Shown: positions 12,410 through 25,840 of the stretch, piece by piece | Layout: the number at the start of each line of letters is the position of its first letter | Position numbering within the stretch: position 1 is the first letter of the stretch | NCBI GenBank assembly: GCA_004154925.1 | Contig: QJNS01000015.1 | Coordinates: forward strand, 186,001-250,000 | DNA length: 64,000 nucleotides | Source: Monosporascus cannonballus | Lineage: Eukaryota; Ascomycota; Sordariomycetes; Xylariales | Direction: 5' to 3' | The notes under the pieces: generated by a model | Database searches by the model: none | The model's input: only the letters and a program-made list of their open reading frames with translations | Told to the model about the DNA's origin: nothing | Made by a program: the position numbers and the translations under genes

Positions 12410-12620
12410 AATTTAACCTCAAGGTTTACCGGGTAAAGCTTAACGTGTTGCAAGTTATATTGCCTAACTCTGCCGAACCGTAAAATCAGCGTACAAAAGG
12501 TTCATCAAACTCGACGCTTGGCGGATATTAGGCATATAAGCTTCTCAAGCCGATATTAATCAAAAAATTACATATTTACAGAAGCCTAATATCCGGCTTT
12601 AAAGTAAAATTTATTTTCAT
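12410..12620 (-). repeat. Relic of the 13-bp-unit dispersed element
   Basis: One 13-bp unit (12418-12430) followed by TAAAGCTTAA, then a GC-richer stretch to about 12,600. The same unit and flank occur at 22,440-22,530 (plus) and 24,420-24,500 (minus). The downstream segment shares GGTTCAT and GCTTTAAAGTAAAA with the 24.5 kb copy. Confidence 0.5.
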
Positions 12621-15370
12621 CGTAAAAACTACGAGTAAATTGTTAAATGCGAAAATATCTAAGATAATCATAATGCATATAGATAAGTTAATTCTTTTTA
12701 TATATTAATGAAATAAGTCGATTTGCAAATAACGAGAAATTTATTGAATATATTATTAACTACTCAATAAACTTAATAATTTGCGAATTTATATAAATAG
12801 TAAATCAAATTGAATTCGAAATAGATAAAGGAATACTATTAGTCTATAACTGAAATACTTAAGTTCGAAATTGAAGCACTGAATACAAACAAAAATTGTC
12901 TTAAATTATGTATATTTCATAGTGCTTGAATATTGAAAGTTGAAAGAACGATTTCAAATTTTATTTCAAATACATTTTTGAGTTCGAATATACTCATATC
13001 TGATATTAATTCCGAATGGTTTATTTTTGAAAAATACTATTTTACTTAAACTTTATAATATATTAATAAATTATAAAAAATATCAGAATATAAGAAAGGA
13101 AACGGCATTTTATTTTTAAAAATACCATGTAATATTTTATTATCAATTTATTTTTTTAAAAGAAACTGCTAATCCGTATTTAAAGTTTGTTTTTGGGATT
13201 TCTTAATATAAATATTTTTTTAAAAAAACAACCAAAAAAGTAAAAGTCGAAACAATTTGCTCAAGTAATAAAATTAAATAACTTAATATTTCGAGTTCTT
13301 ATTACTTTAAATTTATTTGATAATAAAACTTAGCTGATACATAAACAGTTAACTTTGATAAAGGGTTAGAATATAAAAATATAAACGCTTTAAAAGCGTA
13401 CGATAAAAATAGAAAAGCTAGGAAAAACAGGGGAATAAAAAAACTAAGAAGGGTCGGGTACTTGTTAATTAATCCTTAAATACAAAAACTGATAGCGCCA
13501 TATTATAAAAGACAAATATAGTAAAGATTCTATAATTAATAGAAATTAACACAGAAATCTTAAAAATATTATAGAGTTGTATTAACCGCGCAAAAGATAT
13601 CCTGTAATGACTTTTTGTGTATTTAGCTCGGCCTAGAATATAAGGCTTTAATGCAGATCTACTTTGCATTTCAAAGTTGTAAAAAAGGAAAAAGGGCAAC
13701 GTTGAAATAAGAAAAACTTATAACATGGAAATAAGGGTTTCAAAAAAAACCACGTTTTCTTAACGTTATAACTAATATAATGAATTGGTTATAGTTATAT
13801 ATAAATCTTTTATAGGTATAGATAAACCAAAAATTTATTAAAAACATTGCTTAAATATTTTAATACTTGAAAATAATTTAAAAAGGGGCTAATGTAACGG
13901 AGTTTCTATATGAACGATTCGTATGGTATAAGCAAGTATTTTTAAGACAGTATTTCCTTAAGTTAATGAATTAGTTGCAATTAGTTCATAATAGCCTATA
14001 CATCATTTAAGTTGTAAAGGTAAATTCTAATAAATTAATAACTTTTCGAAAAAGATCGTGTTCCAAGGTTACGTTTGTCTATTTGACGTCTAATCCTCGT
14101 TTTTAACTTAACAACGTTATGAAACGTTATATAGCATTATATCTTAACAGCAGAAAAAAAATAAACGGGGTTATGTTTCAAATTAGAAAAACTCTAATAT
14201 ATGTCTTTTGCAGAAACAGAACGAAATGTGTTTGGTTTTTTTTTTTTTACCGTGTTCCTGTTATTTCCTAGTTTGTCGATGGCCGATCAATACTTATAAG
14301 CGCCTATTCCACGATAGGAAAGGCGCCGGAAATATAACCGAAATAACTTTTGTTAAGGTAACTATAAATAAAATTAATTATTTAATACTTAGTAAATTGG
14401 TATAAAGACGGTATTGGTTAAATTAATAACCCTGACCTTTATTTATTACTCTAGAAAAACGAAAGTAAAACTTTTTATTTTACAATCATTATAAATGTTT
14501 ATTAATTATATCTTTTACTAAATTTGAGTGCTTGAAGATTTGGACATAATAATTAATTAATTAATTATAATTTGGATATTCCGTTGATTTTATTCGTTAT
14601 TAATAATATATCGAAACATGTTTTAAAAAATCACAATAATTTCCTTTTTAAAATTTTCGCAATCATTTCTGAAAGTTTTGTAATCAGTATAACATAATAA
14701 TAATAGTTTAATAACTTTATTTAAAAGATTTATATTACGGTTTTCTTTAATTTTCTAAAATAAGATTTTACAACAAATTTATGGACATAATCAGAAAATA
14801 TGCCTATTCAGCCGTTTTTATCTTGTGAAATAATCTTTTTTCCCTTTTTCCTTTATCAACATATGATGGCTTATAACGTCCTATAATGTTTCAGTGAGTA
14901 GGACCGAGGCCATATATAAATAAACAGAGTTAAATTTTAAAAAATGTTTTTAAAGGTTTAAGAATAAATTAAGATATGAATTTATAATTAATAGACATTT
15001 TATAGTATTGAAATGTCCATATTTTTAAATTATTTTTTCCGCATAATACGGGTTATCATTAATTTTCCCAAAAAAATTTATAAAAGATTTGGTTTAATTA
15101 TTTCGTTGATTATCGACAAAATATTTACCCGGTTTTCAAATATTAAGTTCATAATTTTTTTCGTAAGTTTGTATTGTTATAACATAAACGTTTATTTTTA
15201 ATAAATAGTCTTTTAATTTAAATCTTAATGTTTTTTACCCCGTATTTATTTTATTTTTATAATCATGATTTTGTTAAGATTAATTCGGAACATTTGTTTA
15301 CTAATACTTTTGGGTTTCGGATTAATTAATAATAAAATTTAAAGAGCATTACAAAATGCAACATTTTATA
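12621..15370. other. AT-rich block, nothing recognised
   Basis: AT-rich, stop-filled DNA with no domain, RNA gene or clear repeat boundary. Frames of 60-76 codons at 13,469-13,699, 14,208-14,405 and 15,013-15,201 are low-complexity Ile/Asn/Lys/Phe translations of AT-rich sequence. Confidence 0.65.
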
Positions 15371-15830
15371 GTTAAATATTCGTTTATTACGTAGGTCCCA
15401 CGTTACGAAAATAACTTTGTAATTTATATACGTACGTTTATTACTCGGCTAAATTCCGAAATTAAAAATTAATAGTTTAAAAAATAGGTTAATCGATCGT
15501 AATTAACTTACGTCAGACTTAACTATTACTTAAATCTTTAAGTAGTAAATTCCGTTACACGAAATAAACGGTTTATAAAATAAACGTATTTATTTTATAT
15601 ATACATACGGAAATTTATCGTCATTATTTATAGGCAAAAATAACGCCGAATATATGCCGGAAAATAATATTTACGTTAATTAATTTTTTGAAAAACAGAA
15701 CTGGTTTTTGCTCTACAATTAAAACCTGGAATACTTTTTTTCATTTTTATCATAAATGGATCCGGTAAACGCAAACATGGAAACGGCCGTTAATTTTTAA
15801 TAAAAATATATATAAAAGGGAAATTTAAAA
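15371..15830. repeat. Unclassified repeat D, copy 2 (uninterrupted)
   Basis: Homologous to 27,491-27,879 joined to 34,582-34,640. Anchors are ATATTCGTTTATTAC near the left end, ATATACGTACGTTTATTA, a shared TTAATCGATCG, and TAAACGCAAA(C/T) at about 15,766. This copy has no insertion at the site where element A sits in the other copy. It therefore works as an empty-site reference. Function unknown; the reading frame is broken here. Confidence 0.65.
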
Positions 15831-17058
15831 ATTAAGTTACTTTTTAAACTCACTGTTGATAAATAAAAATAATTAAAAAATTTATTCCCTTTATATAATT
15901 TTACGATTGATATATTTTCGTTAAAATTAATAAATTTTTGAAATTTTATAATGTATAAAAGACTATTGTTTCTAAATAATAAAAAAATGTAACCGTATCC
16001 GAAACTTACCGCTTTTCTTTAAATATGTTTAATTACATGTTATTTTTATTTTTATAAAAATTAGTGGAATTTTATTCCAAAGTCATACTACATTAGCAAC
16101 TGTGAGAATGGTAATATTATTTGCAACAAGCATTAAAGATTATCAGAGTAATTCGCCGGCGAAAATAGTTAAATCGGTTAAATTTTTTGATATGAAATAA
16201 CTTAATATTTTTTGTATAGATTAAAAAAATCTTTTAAACAACAACACGATTACTTAAGTAAAACGAACTATATTCTTTTATTTTCTCATACTTTAGGTTA
16301 GCCTTATTATTAAGAATTTCTTAATCAATTCCGTATTAAACTGTGAATTTTAATTAACGTTAACTAATAATTTACATCTTAAACTTTTAGGTTAGTAAAA
16401 TTTGGTTTTTTTTTGAAAAAAAGAATGATTTACTAAATACTCTAGATCTTCGTTATTTTCCCTTTATTTTAATAGAATTTTAATAATTAAAAATCTTTAA
16501 TAATTGTTTTATAAAATTGGAAACTTTATTATTTTGGAAAGGTGACATATAATTGACATTAATTAATTTAATTTTAAGGTTATACTGTAACAATATTAAA
16601 ATGTTTATATTCCCTTTTACTCTGTATTAGTTTAACATGGATCTTTTTTTTCTTTTTTTATCTCCCTTTTAAAATAATTAAACGTTAAAATCATGATAAT
16701 TAAAAAAGCATACGTTTTACGTTTGCACTATATAACGCTTGGTTTTTATTAAATATTATTTAAAAAACATTCGTTCCTCTTTTAAAATTTATTTTCTTTT
16801 TATTAGTTTATATTTTTAAGTGTTTATATTGTTCTTGGTTAGCCCTTTTGAACATTTACTTTTCAGGATATTTAATTAATGAGTTGTTTTTTTATTTATT
16901 GCCATAATGTTTTAAAATTAAAATTAAAAACCCCAAAACATCTGTAGGTTTTTTTTGTGGTTATTAATCCTGGATTATGTTAATACTTTGTTTATATTTG
17001 TTAAATAATTTCTCGTTGGGGCTAATCGGTTATACTGTTTGGGTTTCCACGTTCACGG

Positions 17059-17259
17059 TTATAGTGACCGGGTCTCCAGCTATAAGTAGCTAGGAAATTC
17101 ACCAGATTTTCAGATAGAAAGATGGCAGAGCAATTTCATTCACACAATCATACGTACCTCATAATTGGTAACTTGTGATAAGTGAAGACTTGCTACCTTA
17201 CCTACATTACCTCATACAACTATTTCGTCACCTCTTACAGATCCCACGCAATCCCTAAC
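17059..17259. repeat. LTR-like repeat L, copy 1
   Basis: About 200 bp sharing clear identity, in the same orientation, with 62,298-62,494, including CCAGCTATAAGTAGCTAGGA. It is much less AT-rich than its surroundings, as if it escaped RIP. It ends CCTAACA and begins near TATAGTGACC, compatible with a TG...CA LTR whose first bases are lost. It lies at the broken end of a gypsy gag relic. No target-site duplication was found. Confidence 0.5.
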
Positions 17260-17269
17260 ATGTCCTTTT

Positions 17270-18208
17270 AAAATAAGGGTCCAATTACCTTATTATCGGG
17301 GTTCCTTATAAATATTTCGGTAATATCCCATTTTGCCACAATTATAACATTTAACTTGGCTTTTGGTTTTATGTTAAATCGTTTCCAATTTTATAAATCC
17401 TAGTATTATTTCATAGAATATAAAAAATGCGTTTCGTTTTTTTAACTAATTAATTAACTTTTACAGATTCAAATATACTATACCGTTTTATACGGCATTT
17501 GTATAATTTATTACTAATCTTAATAACTTCCGTAATATACCAATTTAATGTTATAAATTTTGATAATATAATAGTTTTATTTTTAACAGGATTCTGTAAT
17601 CCCTTGTAAAACATATCGATCAAATTATTATTTTTATTATCGGTTTACCTTATTTTAACCCTCGGGTTTTAGAAGGTAATAATATATTTTAAAACAAATA
17701 TCCTTTATCATAATTGTCAAATTTGTTATATAACCATCCGCTTTTCGTTTAAGTTTTTCAATTTATTTTTTATTATCTTTTCGAAAATTATATACTTGGA
17801 AAAAAATCTTAATAGCTTTTTCCTGGTCGGCTTTAAAGTTTTTCAAATAATCGCTTATTATTGTTCGAATTAATCCAGAACATATTTCCTAAAAGAGCCG
17901 CCATAACAAAAATCCTATTTACGGGCTTAACTAAGTCCTAAGAACGGAAATAGATCCGTATTTAAATAAGGAAATTCTAAACCTTTTTTTCCTATCGTAA
18001 GTTTAAAGTTTCTTAATTTTATGCCTTGGTACAACAGTACAAATTAAGATAACCGCTACCATATCTACAAATTACTAAATTTATTTTTCGAACTCCTTAA
18101 TCTTAGCCTAAAACAACATAATAGCAAAAAATTAAATACTAATACATGTCTTACTTAAAACTGTTTTATTTAAAATGTAACAGTATTATTAAATAAAAAA
18201 TTATACCA
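17270..18208 (-). pseudogene. Ty3/gypsy gag relic (element F)
   Basis: On the minus strand a CCHC zinc knuckle is readable at 17349-17308 (CYNCGKMG, with the His and last Cys replaced by Tyr). Upstream, about 17,500-17,640, lies a capsid (Retrotrans_gag) segment reading LIDMFYKGLQNPVKNK with TLNWYITEVIKI further on. The Cys/His-to-Tyr changes are G-to-A or C-to-T, as RIP makes. The element's 5' LTR follows at 18,209-18,569. Protease and pol are absent on the left, where repeat L begins. Confidence 0.7.
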
Positions 18209-18569
18209 TATAACGGGTAAAAGTTTAATTAATTTATAAACCTAAATAGTACAGGTTTATATTAGCAGAAACATCGTAAAAAACTAAATAATGAAATAAT
18301 TTATTTCCGTTTCTTAATACCAAGAGCATTTTAAATAAGAAAACCATATTACAAACTAATATTGTTTAAATTATGGAAATAACGAACGCATTAAACTTAA
18401 AAACAGCGGTTAGTTTTTTGCTAAATTTTTAAGTTTTTTCAACAATTCTAATAATTCTAATTTTCGAATATCTCATAATAATCCCAATACTCCTGTTGCG
18501 TAATCTGCTTCTTGGTGCTCCACTAGCCTTAAATGTTTCTGGATGTGCCAAGAATGTCAAGCTATAACA
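18209..18569 (-). mobile_element. 5' LTR of element F (chromovirus family)
   Basis: The plus strand starts TATAACGGGT (from TG(T/C)...ACGGG) and ends GTCAAGCTATAACA. In inverted orientation this matches the LTR of elements B and C (shared GTTTATATTAGCAG, ATTATGGAAATAA and a GTC(A/G)-GGTCGTAACA-like end). About 361 bp. The last 90 bp (18,480-18,569) are visibly less mutated than the rest. Confidence 0.65.
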
Positions 18570-20879
18570 TAAAGTAAAATTAGAAATTTAACGCAGTATA
18601 CTTGTTTATTTCAGAAGCTAAATAGTAATTGTTGCGGCAATCATTGTTAATACAATAAAATTTATATATTTGCAGAATAAAATAAGGAAAGGTATTGCGC
18701 CTACAATTAGACTCGGTTCATGAAAAAGTCTGGGTTTCGCATATATATTAAGAGACTCTTTTTCGTTATAAGTGTAACAATGGGTAGATTATAACCACTT
18801 ATTATACATGTTAGCGGTCGGGTTATTAACGATTGATATTATAAATATATTCGCATTAAGTTTTATATTTCAGCGCTCCTTTTATATTGTAGTACAACTT
18901 TTAATGCGTAAAAATTAAAGCCAAACCTTTCTGATACCAGTTTATTTAGCTGCTAACACAAGTGATTAGCGTTAATTAATTATCGAAATACCATTCGACT
19001 TACCAATTACAAGTCGGAAGAAATTGTATTAGTAACATGAATAAAAAGATGAATAGCTTGATACAATTTCCCATTTCGTTTTCGAAAAGAAAAATTCGAA
19101 AACAATTATTATCACTTAATATATTTAGCAAAATTGAGCCAAAATATCAAATAATATATTTTTCGAATATTTTGGCTTTAGAAAGTTAACATTATATATA
19201 GGCCTTATTTGAAATTGTTTTTTTAAAAAATTCGTTAGTATTAATTCTTAAAATAATTTTATTATTAAAATTAACCACCAAGCTATTAATTGCAAACTTA
19301 TAAATATTGAAGCCCTGTATTTCCCAATAGTAATATGTCTATTAAAGAAAATGAGCTTGCCTAATTAAAAAATGAGTGAAACTTTTATACTAAGTACGAA
19401 AACTTTAGAAAATATGGACGAAAACATTAAGCGCTATAAATTTCCTTATATGTATATAGTCAAGTAATATTGCTAAAGTATGAGCTTATATTAACCTTGC
19501 GCTATTTTTCTAAATTCACAAATTTCTTAAAATATAATCAATTTACTTCAAGCCTATGGAAACTTTTTATAATCGTTATATAATCAAAATTATTCGTTAT
19601 TCCGAAATTACTGGTTATTTAATTCAATATTATATTTAATATTAAATCATCTGGACTACTACCGATTCCTTAGACTTAAATATCAAAATACAATTAATAA
19701 CTTATTTTTTAAAATAATCTTATTAGTTTCGAAAAGTATATTACGGATATATTTAAAAAACGGGCATAAAATACCAAAAATTATTATTACACCTTTTTAA
19801 AAATTACAATTTACCCTTTTTACAGTTTTTGCTAAGTTTTCCTTAGATTTACGACATATCTAAAATTGTGCTTATAAAATCCCTAAATTATTCCCGACAC
19901 GAGTGTGTGGTAAATATTATAAATAAGTTTATTTACCTTAAAATTTCACAGATTATGTAATTTTTTATTTCAAATTTCTGTTTTTCCGGTGTTATAGTTA
20001 CAGATTAATTCGATAATATTAACAGGTCATATCAAAAATACAAGCTTGTAAAATAGGAAATAGTTAATAAATTGCTTTACTAAATAAACAGAGTTTTTTG
20101 AGAAAAATCGAATTAAAGTTCTTTTTTAAAACGCCTTTTATTATTGTGGATAAAGCGGTTAAGCACATATTACAAACCTTGAAATTATAAAACACGAAAC
20201 TTTAAATAATAAAACACGAAATAAGAACAGATTATTAAAAACCCAATTAAAAATTTTGACGAAATAAATTTAACGAAATAAATTTAACGAAATATATTTC
20301 ATTAGCTTCATGAATATTGTGTGAAACACGTGTTTAAAGTTTGCGATATCGTACAAAAATTTAAATTCTTTTTTAAAAAAATTCTAAATAAAAATAAATA
20401 CACTAAAAACTGATTTAAAAACTTTTATTATTTCGAAAAGGTTCCTTAAACTTCATTTATAACGTGCAAGGATTTATATATAACACTATATAATATTACC
20501 GCAATATTAATTAAAATCGGGTTTTTAATAAAACTGAATAAATTATATGTAAGCTACATATATAATTATCAAATATGGTTTGTTCTGACTTTGGCCAGAT
20601 GAATAAGAGATGATAATAAGGATTTAGGCTCTTTCGACAAAATAATCTTAAACCTAAACTTGTTTTATGGGCAAAATGTAATTAGATGTCGGAAATTACG
20701 ATTATAGGAATTAAAAATTGCTCAAATGCGATAAATTCAGGGCTTTAATAATTTAAAAAAATAAACATCGAAAGATTGTTTAGTTATTGCAATATTCCGT
20801 TTTATAAGGCTAAAAACCGCGCTAGATACAGTGTAATGATACCTACTTATCGGTTAATAAAAGAAGTTTTTAGCCTGAC
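18570..20879. other. AT-rich block with small repeat fragments
   Basis: No gene. A segment at about 18,720-18,780 (GTCTGGGTTTCGCATATATA and what follows) resembles 53,340-53,390, so it belongs to another dispersed family. The remainder is AT-rich and stop-filled. Confidence 0.55.
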
Positions 20880-22050
20880 GATTTGAATAACGTAAGATTT
20901 TATCGTGAACAAAATAATAATTACAGTAATTAACGAAATTACAAAAAACGAATTCGTAGCATTAAAAAGGGATTTTTCTGCTTTTACGGCAAATACAAAG
21001 AGGTAATATATACGTACAGGTTATTTCAAATATAAAGACACCGGTTATATTTCGTTCCACAATACTTAATATGTAATTTCCTTTAAATTTAAAAAAATGG
21101 ACTTATAATAAGTATAATTCAAATTTTAACGGCATTCCAAAATTAAACGATTTGTGAACGGGTTTATTAGTGTTTTTTAAAAATAAAAATATAATTTGCC
21201 TAATTTTCCGGACTGTTTTACAGAAAAAAAATCATGATTTCTGCTGAAGGACTTTTAATAACTTAGGAAAATCCAGACTTAATTCCGACCGGCATTTAAT
21301 CCGTTTTAACATTTAGAAGGTACTTTCTTATCTTATAATAATTTTAACACTTAACCGACTGGAACTTATTGGTAATTTAAACAGGAAAATTAAAATTAAA
21401 ATATTTTATACTATTAACGAAAATGATGTACCATTTCATAAAAATATTTTTCGTTAATTAATTACAACACGATTTTATTAAGAATGAAAATATTCAATAT
21501 TTTAAGGACTTCCACATATTAAAGGTTAATATGGATAATTAATTACCTATATGTATTAATGTTAAAATAATTAAGCTATCTAATAAAAAAAGAAAAATAT
21601 CGAAAAATCTATAACAAAAAGGTCATAATAATAGAGGTAGACAAAAGAGTCCCTAATTTTTAGATATTAAGATAGAAATATAAATGAATAATATATTTAA
21701 TTATATTGTATTAATCGATAAGTATTTAATAAAGTAGTAGAAAATTCAGATTTACGAAAATACAAAATGGAAATTCGAAATTATTGAGTTGTAATTAATT
21801 AAAGTTTATCCTGAGTTTAATAAAGCTTTTAAGAATTTTATGGCCGTAAAATTTTAAAAGTACTAAATTGTAATAATGAAAAACGATAAAAGCAACGGAA
21901 ACAAAAATCTGTAATTTTCTATCTATTATTAAACCGTCTTAGGTTCTTAAAGTCCTAAATATAAATATTAAGTATAAGTTGGAAAAATAAGAAAAGGTAT
22001 TTCATCCATAAAACAATATAATTTAACTAATCATATTACTTTAATGTTTT
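20880..22050. repeat. Unclassified repeat G, copy 1
   Basis: Resembles 46,330-47,330. The best shared piece is at 21,240-21,310 (TTTTAATAACTTAGGAAAA...TTTTAAC). A later shared piece has ATTTTATGGCC followed by the tract near 21,830-21,900. The alignment is by eye and imperfect. No domain can be named. Confidence 0.45.
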
Positions 22051-22439
22051 AATATATTATGAAAATTAATTTTAGTAAAAATTTAATTCATAATGATATT
22101 GCCACCGTAACAAAATTATATACTATAATTATATTATATATTACGATATATAAGGTAGTAATAAGATATATATGGGGCTTTTTAATGAATAAATTCGAAT
22201 TTAACCTATGTTTTTTAAACTATGTTAATTTTAGGAAACATTATTGTACGATATGATTTATACGATAAAAGCCTATACCTAATGTTTTTGAATACAATAA
22301 TTAATTTACGGCTTCTACTGTTAAAATAAATTATATCTTAATTCTACAAAACTTTATTATAACCCCGAATAAATAGTGATAAGTTTCGATTACGATGAAC
22401 TTTATGCCTATTAGCTTTACGGTTTGATAGAGTCGAAAG

Positions 22440-22580
22440 GCTAAGCTTTGCGCGGTAAACCTTAAGGATAAATTTTGAAGGCAAACCCTAAGGGTAAATC
22501 GTAAGTGTAAATCTTAAGTGCGCATAAAAGGCTTTGCGGGCTTTCGCCAGGTTTACGGCTAGCAGTAATAGATGTTAGCG
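22440..22580 (+). repeat. 13-bp-unit dispersed element, longest array
   Basis: Five head-to-tail 13-bp units occupy 22454-22518: GGTAAACCTTAAG, GATAAATTTTGAA, GGCAAACCCTAAG, GGTAAATCGTAAG and TGTAAATCTTAAG. They are flanked by TAAGCTTTGCGC on the left and TGCGCATAAAAGG on the right. The same flanks bracket three units at 24,432-24,470 on the other strand, so unit number varies between copies. A GC-richer islet surrounds it (22,400-22,830). Confidence 0.8.
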
Positions 22581-22636
22581 AGTAAAGGGACTAGAAATTT
22601 TAACCTCGATCGTTTTACGACAACTTCTTAAGTTAC

Positions 22637-22800
22637 TGTCAGCTAGCCAGGTGTGCTATAGCACACCAAATACGGAAAAGTCACCTTCTGATCGGAACGT
22701 ATATACTCCGTTGTTAGGTTATACAAAACCTATACGCGTTGCGAGAGCGCACGCAATTAGCTGAATACAACAATACAACTGATGTCCCTTACATCTGACA
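22637..22800. mobile_element. Solo LTR with 5-bp target-site duplication
   Basis: 164 bp starting TGTCAGCTAGCC and ending CATCTGACA, so the termini are inverted TGTCAG/CTGACA. It is flanked directly by GTTAC on both sides (22632-22636 and 22801-22805), the 5-bp duplication of an LTR retroelement integrase. GC content is near normal, as expected for a sequence too short to be hit efficiently by RIP. A second copy of its first ~95 bp is at 27,138. A solo LTR implies recombinational loss of the internal region. Confidence 0.8.
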
Positions 22801-22805
22801 GTTAC

Positions 22806-24419
22806 CATTAACCAAAATATTATGCAGCGAAATTCGGAATATACGACACCGGTTATTTGTGATGGTAGAGTTTTTATAGAAATTATCTTATTTACAGTAT
22901 TTCATTCTTATAAAGTTACCGAAACAGCCAAGACTACAGATATTATCGATCCAAAAAAATATTTTCCAAAAAAATCGACTTCGGTTGTTAATTTTCGAAT
23001 ACGATTTGATTTACGATAGCGACGGTAATCGAGCCTTGAAAAAGCTTATACTGAAAAATATAGAATCGTAAGCGTTATATTTTTGTTTTTTCGTTTTAGC
23101 TTTTTTCGATTAATAGTTTTCGCCGATATTAAATACATGTTTTGTTATTTTGTTCTACTTTAAAAGGCTTATTTTTTTAAAGAATATTTAAAGTTATTAG
23201 GATTTATATTTTTTTTGGACATTTATATCAAATATAGTTCGTTTTATATAATTAAATCTTTTGAAGAAAAAATAATTGTGTATAAAAGTAATAACTTATC
23301 ATTGAAACATTAATCGATTTAACTATTTATTTTTGTTAGAAGGTTACCTTCATGATTTGTACAGAAAAGCTTGTAAATAATATTTTTGTTTAATTATTTT
23401 ACGAACTTTTTTTTAAAACATTTTAGCAAGCAGAAAACAAATAGAGCTCGCGGAAAATAACAAGGAAATTTTTAATGTTAGTTTAATTAAATATATTTTA
23501 GGTTGGAAAAAAAGGTAATAAAATTAAGTAAATAAAGTTAATTTTTAGGAATTCGAATTCAATGCTATAGGACGTCATAATAGCTTTAAACGCGTTGTAA
23601 AATCTGAGCATAACTTTTAAAAATAAATATCAATATAATAATATCGCCCCAAGCTTTCGCCATAAAATAAATAGGCGTATTTTAAAAAGAAAAAATAAAA
23701 TACGTTAAAATTTCAAAGTCGATAAAAATTTATAAATATAGAAAGTGTAATAATACTATACTCCGTATAACATTTTTCGAATTTTACCGATTAATTGTTT
23801 TTATATTTGTCAAAAACACGAAATATATCGATTTTTACACGCTTTTGAATTGGTATGTTAAAGTGCTGAAATATTTTATTTTAATTTGTTATTTAATTAA
23901 AACTAATTAGTTCAAATTTTTAATTTAATAATATTAAGAATTTATAATATTAAAAATTGAAGAAAGTTTTATTGGTGTAGATAATGAATAAAAATAATGC
24001 TTAATTTTAAAATTTAATAATACACATAATTATAACCTGAATTTCTCAATCGTTAAGTCGGCCATTATCTTCCAGTTCGAATTTCGCTAGCAATATTATT
24101 AGAATTTCCATAATATTTGTGATAAATTTTTATACAACTTTATTACATTTATTTTCCTTAAGTAAATAATATCTGAAAGTTAATAATCCGAGTCGAATTT
24201 TTCTCAGAAAAATTAAAGATTAAAAAAAATACCGTTAATTTTAATTTGTCCAATAATTTTATGCTCGTTAAATATCGTTAATACAATACGTTCCGTAAAA
24301 ACTTTAATACAACCGATTACCGGTATTATATATAAATAGCGAGGTATAATATCTTGGTTAATAATAACTCAAAAACTGTAGAACTATCGAGCCGTAAGAT
24401 TAATAAGGGCTTATTTACC
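22806..24419. other. AT-rich block, nothing recognised
   Basis: AT-rich DNA without a supportable gene. The 65-codon frame at 22,822-23,019 starts just outside the solo LTR, resembles nothing and is not called. Confidence 0.6.
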
Positions 24420-24545
24420 TTTTTATACGTACTTAAGGTTTACCCTTACGATTTATCCTTAAGGTTTGCCGCGTAGAGCTTAATACCTCGACCTTATCGA
24501 ACCAACCAGCGGCTATAAGGTTCATTATACTTAAAGCTTATCAGA
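24420..24545 (-). repeat. 13-bp-unit dispersed element, three-unit copy
   Basis: Inverted relative to the 22.4 kb copy. Three units lie at 24432-24444, 24445-24457 and 24458-24470, followed by GCGTAGAGCTTAA (the inverted left flank). The right flank TATACGT is a mutated TATGCGC. Confidence 0.75.
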
Positions 24546-25840
24546 AACTAGTAGTTAGCTTTAAAGTAAAACAAACATATAATTTATCCTAACTGTAAAT
24601 ATTATTAATTAAATATTATGTTTAAAGATAATGTATATAAAATTTATTATTTTCATTATATTATAAAATACGTTCATGTATACGTGGCTAACTTTAGAAA
24701 ATATAGCTTAAATCAAAACGTACCTTATATATAATTATAATATATTTTCGAGTTTTTTATTATGTTTATGTAGAGTGCTTTTATTTCTTATATTTTTAAT
24801 TCTTGTATTCGTTATTATAAAAATAACCTTTTTATTAAAGTTATAATATATATTTTGCGATACCGTATTTTGCAAATACATCTCGTAACAGTTTGAACTA
24901 TTTGCAAAAATATTTTAGAATTTTCGTATAATCTTTTTTAATCATCGAAATTTTTAACTTAGTGCGTTTTCAAAACTTTTACCGCTTAATAAAATTCGAC
25001 ATTTTATTAAACTTGACGTATATTATAATGCACTAAGCAAGTAGTAAATTCGCCATGTTTTTAGTACATCAATGCTGGATAAAAATACATATATATTGAA
25101 GTCGAATATACGGTTAATAAAACTTTCTTTTGAGTTAACGGTAATTTTTGAAAGAAAAAGAATAATATATATTTAGGCGCGTTTATCGTTATATTGTATT
25201 TTAATATAGAAAGATGTTATATTTTAAATATAATTATACCTTTTTATTAAACGGAAGTTTTTTCAAAAAAACTTTAAATAATGAGATTTATTTTAAACAG
25301 TTTTAAAAGCCGCTCCATATTATAGCTATTAAAAAATCTGTAATTAACGTATCATCGTTAAATTAATTTAAAAAATGCAGTTTACTTGTATATATAGCTG
25401 ATTAATATAGTACGTTATTGAAATAACGATTAATAAAGTAATCGTATCAGAATTAATTATATAATTTTATTTACAATGTAATAGCGTTTTAAACACTGTA
25501 AAAATATATATATATTAATATTATTGCTTAAAATTCTTTTTAAAAAATAATTAAAGAAACTCTTTTCGATTATATCACTGTAAAAACGCTTTGTACTATA
25601 TAATAAAACTTAAAATTTTATAAAACTTACTGTAGTTTTTTTAGTTTTTGAACTTTTTTAAATTCTTATCGTGTTAATAATAAACACCTGTTAACCGTTA
25701 TACTTTTTGAAAAATAAAGCTATATCGAAGTTATTAAACACAAATTCGCATTTGTCCACTTACGATAGCGTTACAGTATTAAAATAACTCGTATTATATT
25801 TAGTTTTAACCAGAAACAGTTAATACAAGGTATCCTTAAG
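24546..25840. other. AT-rich block, nothing recognised
   Basis: AT-rich, stop-filled sequence with no domain or RNA gene that I can see. Confidence 0.6.

Noticed and set aside
22437..22518. CRISPR-like array
   Set aside because: The 13-bp units are contiguous with no spacers, and the host is a fungus.
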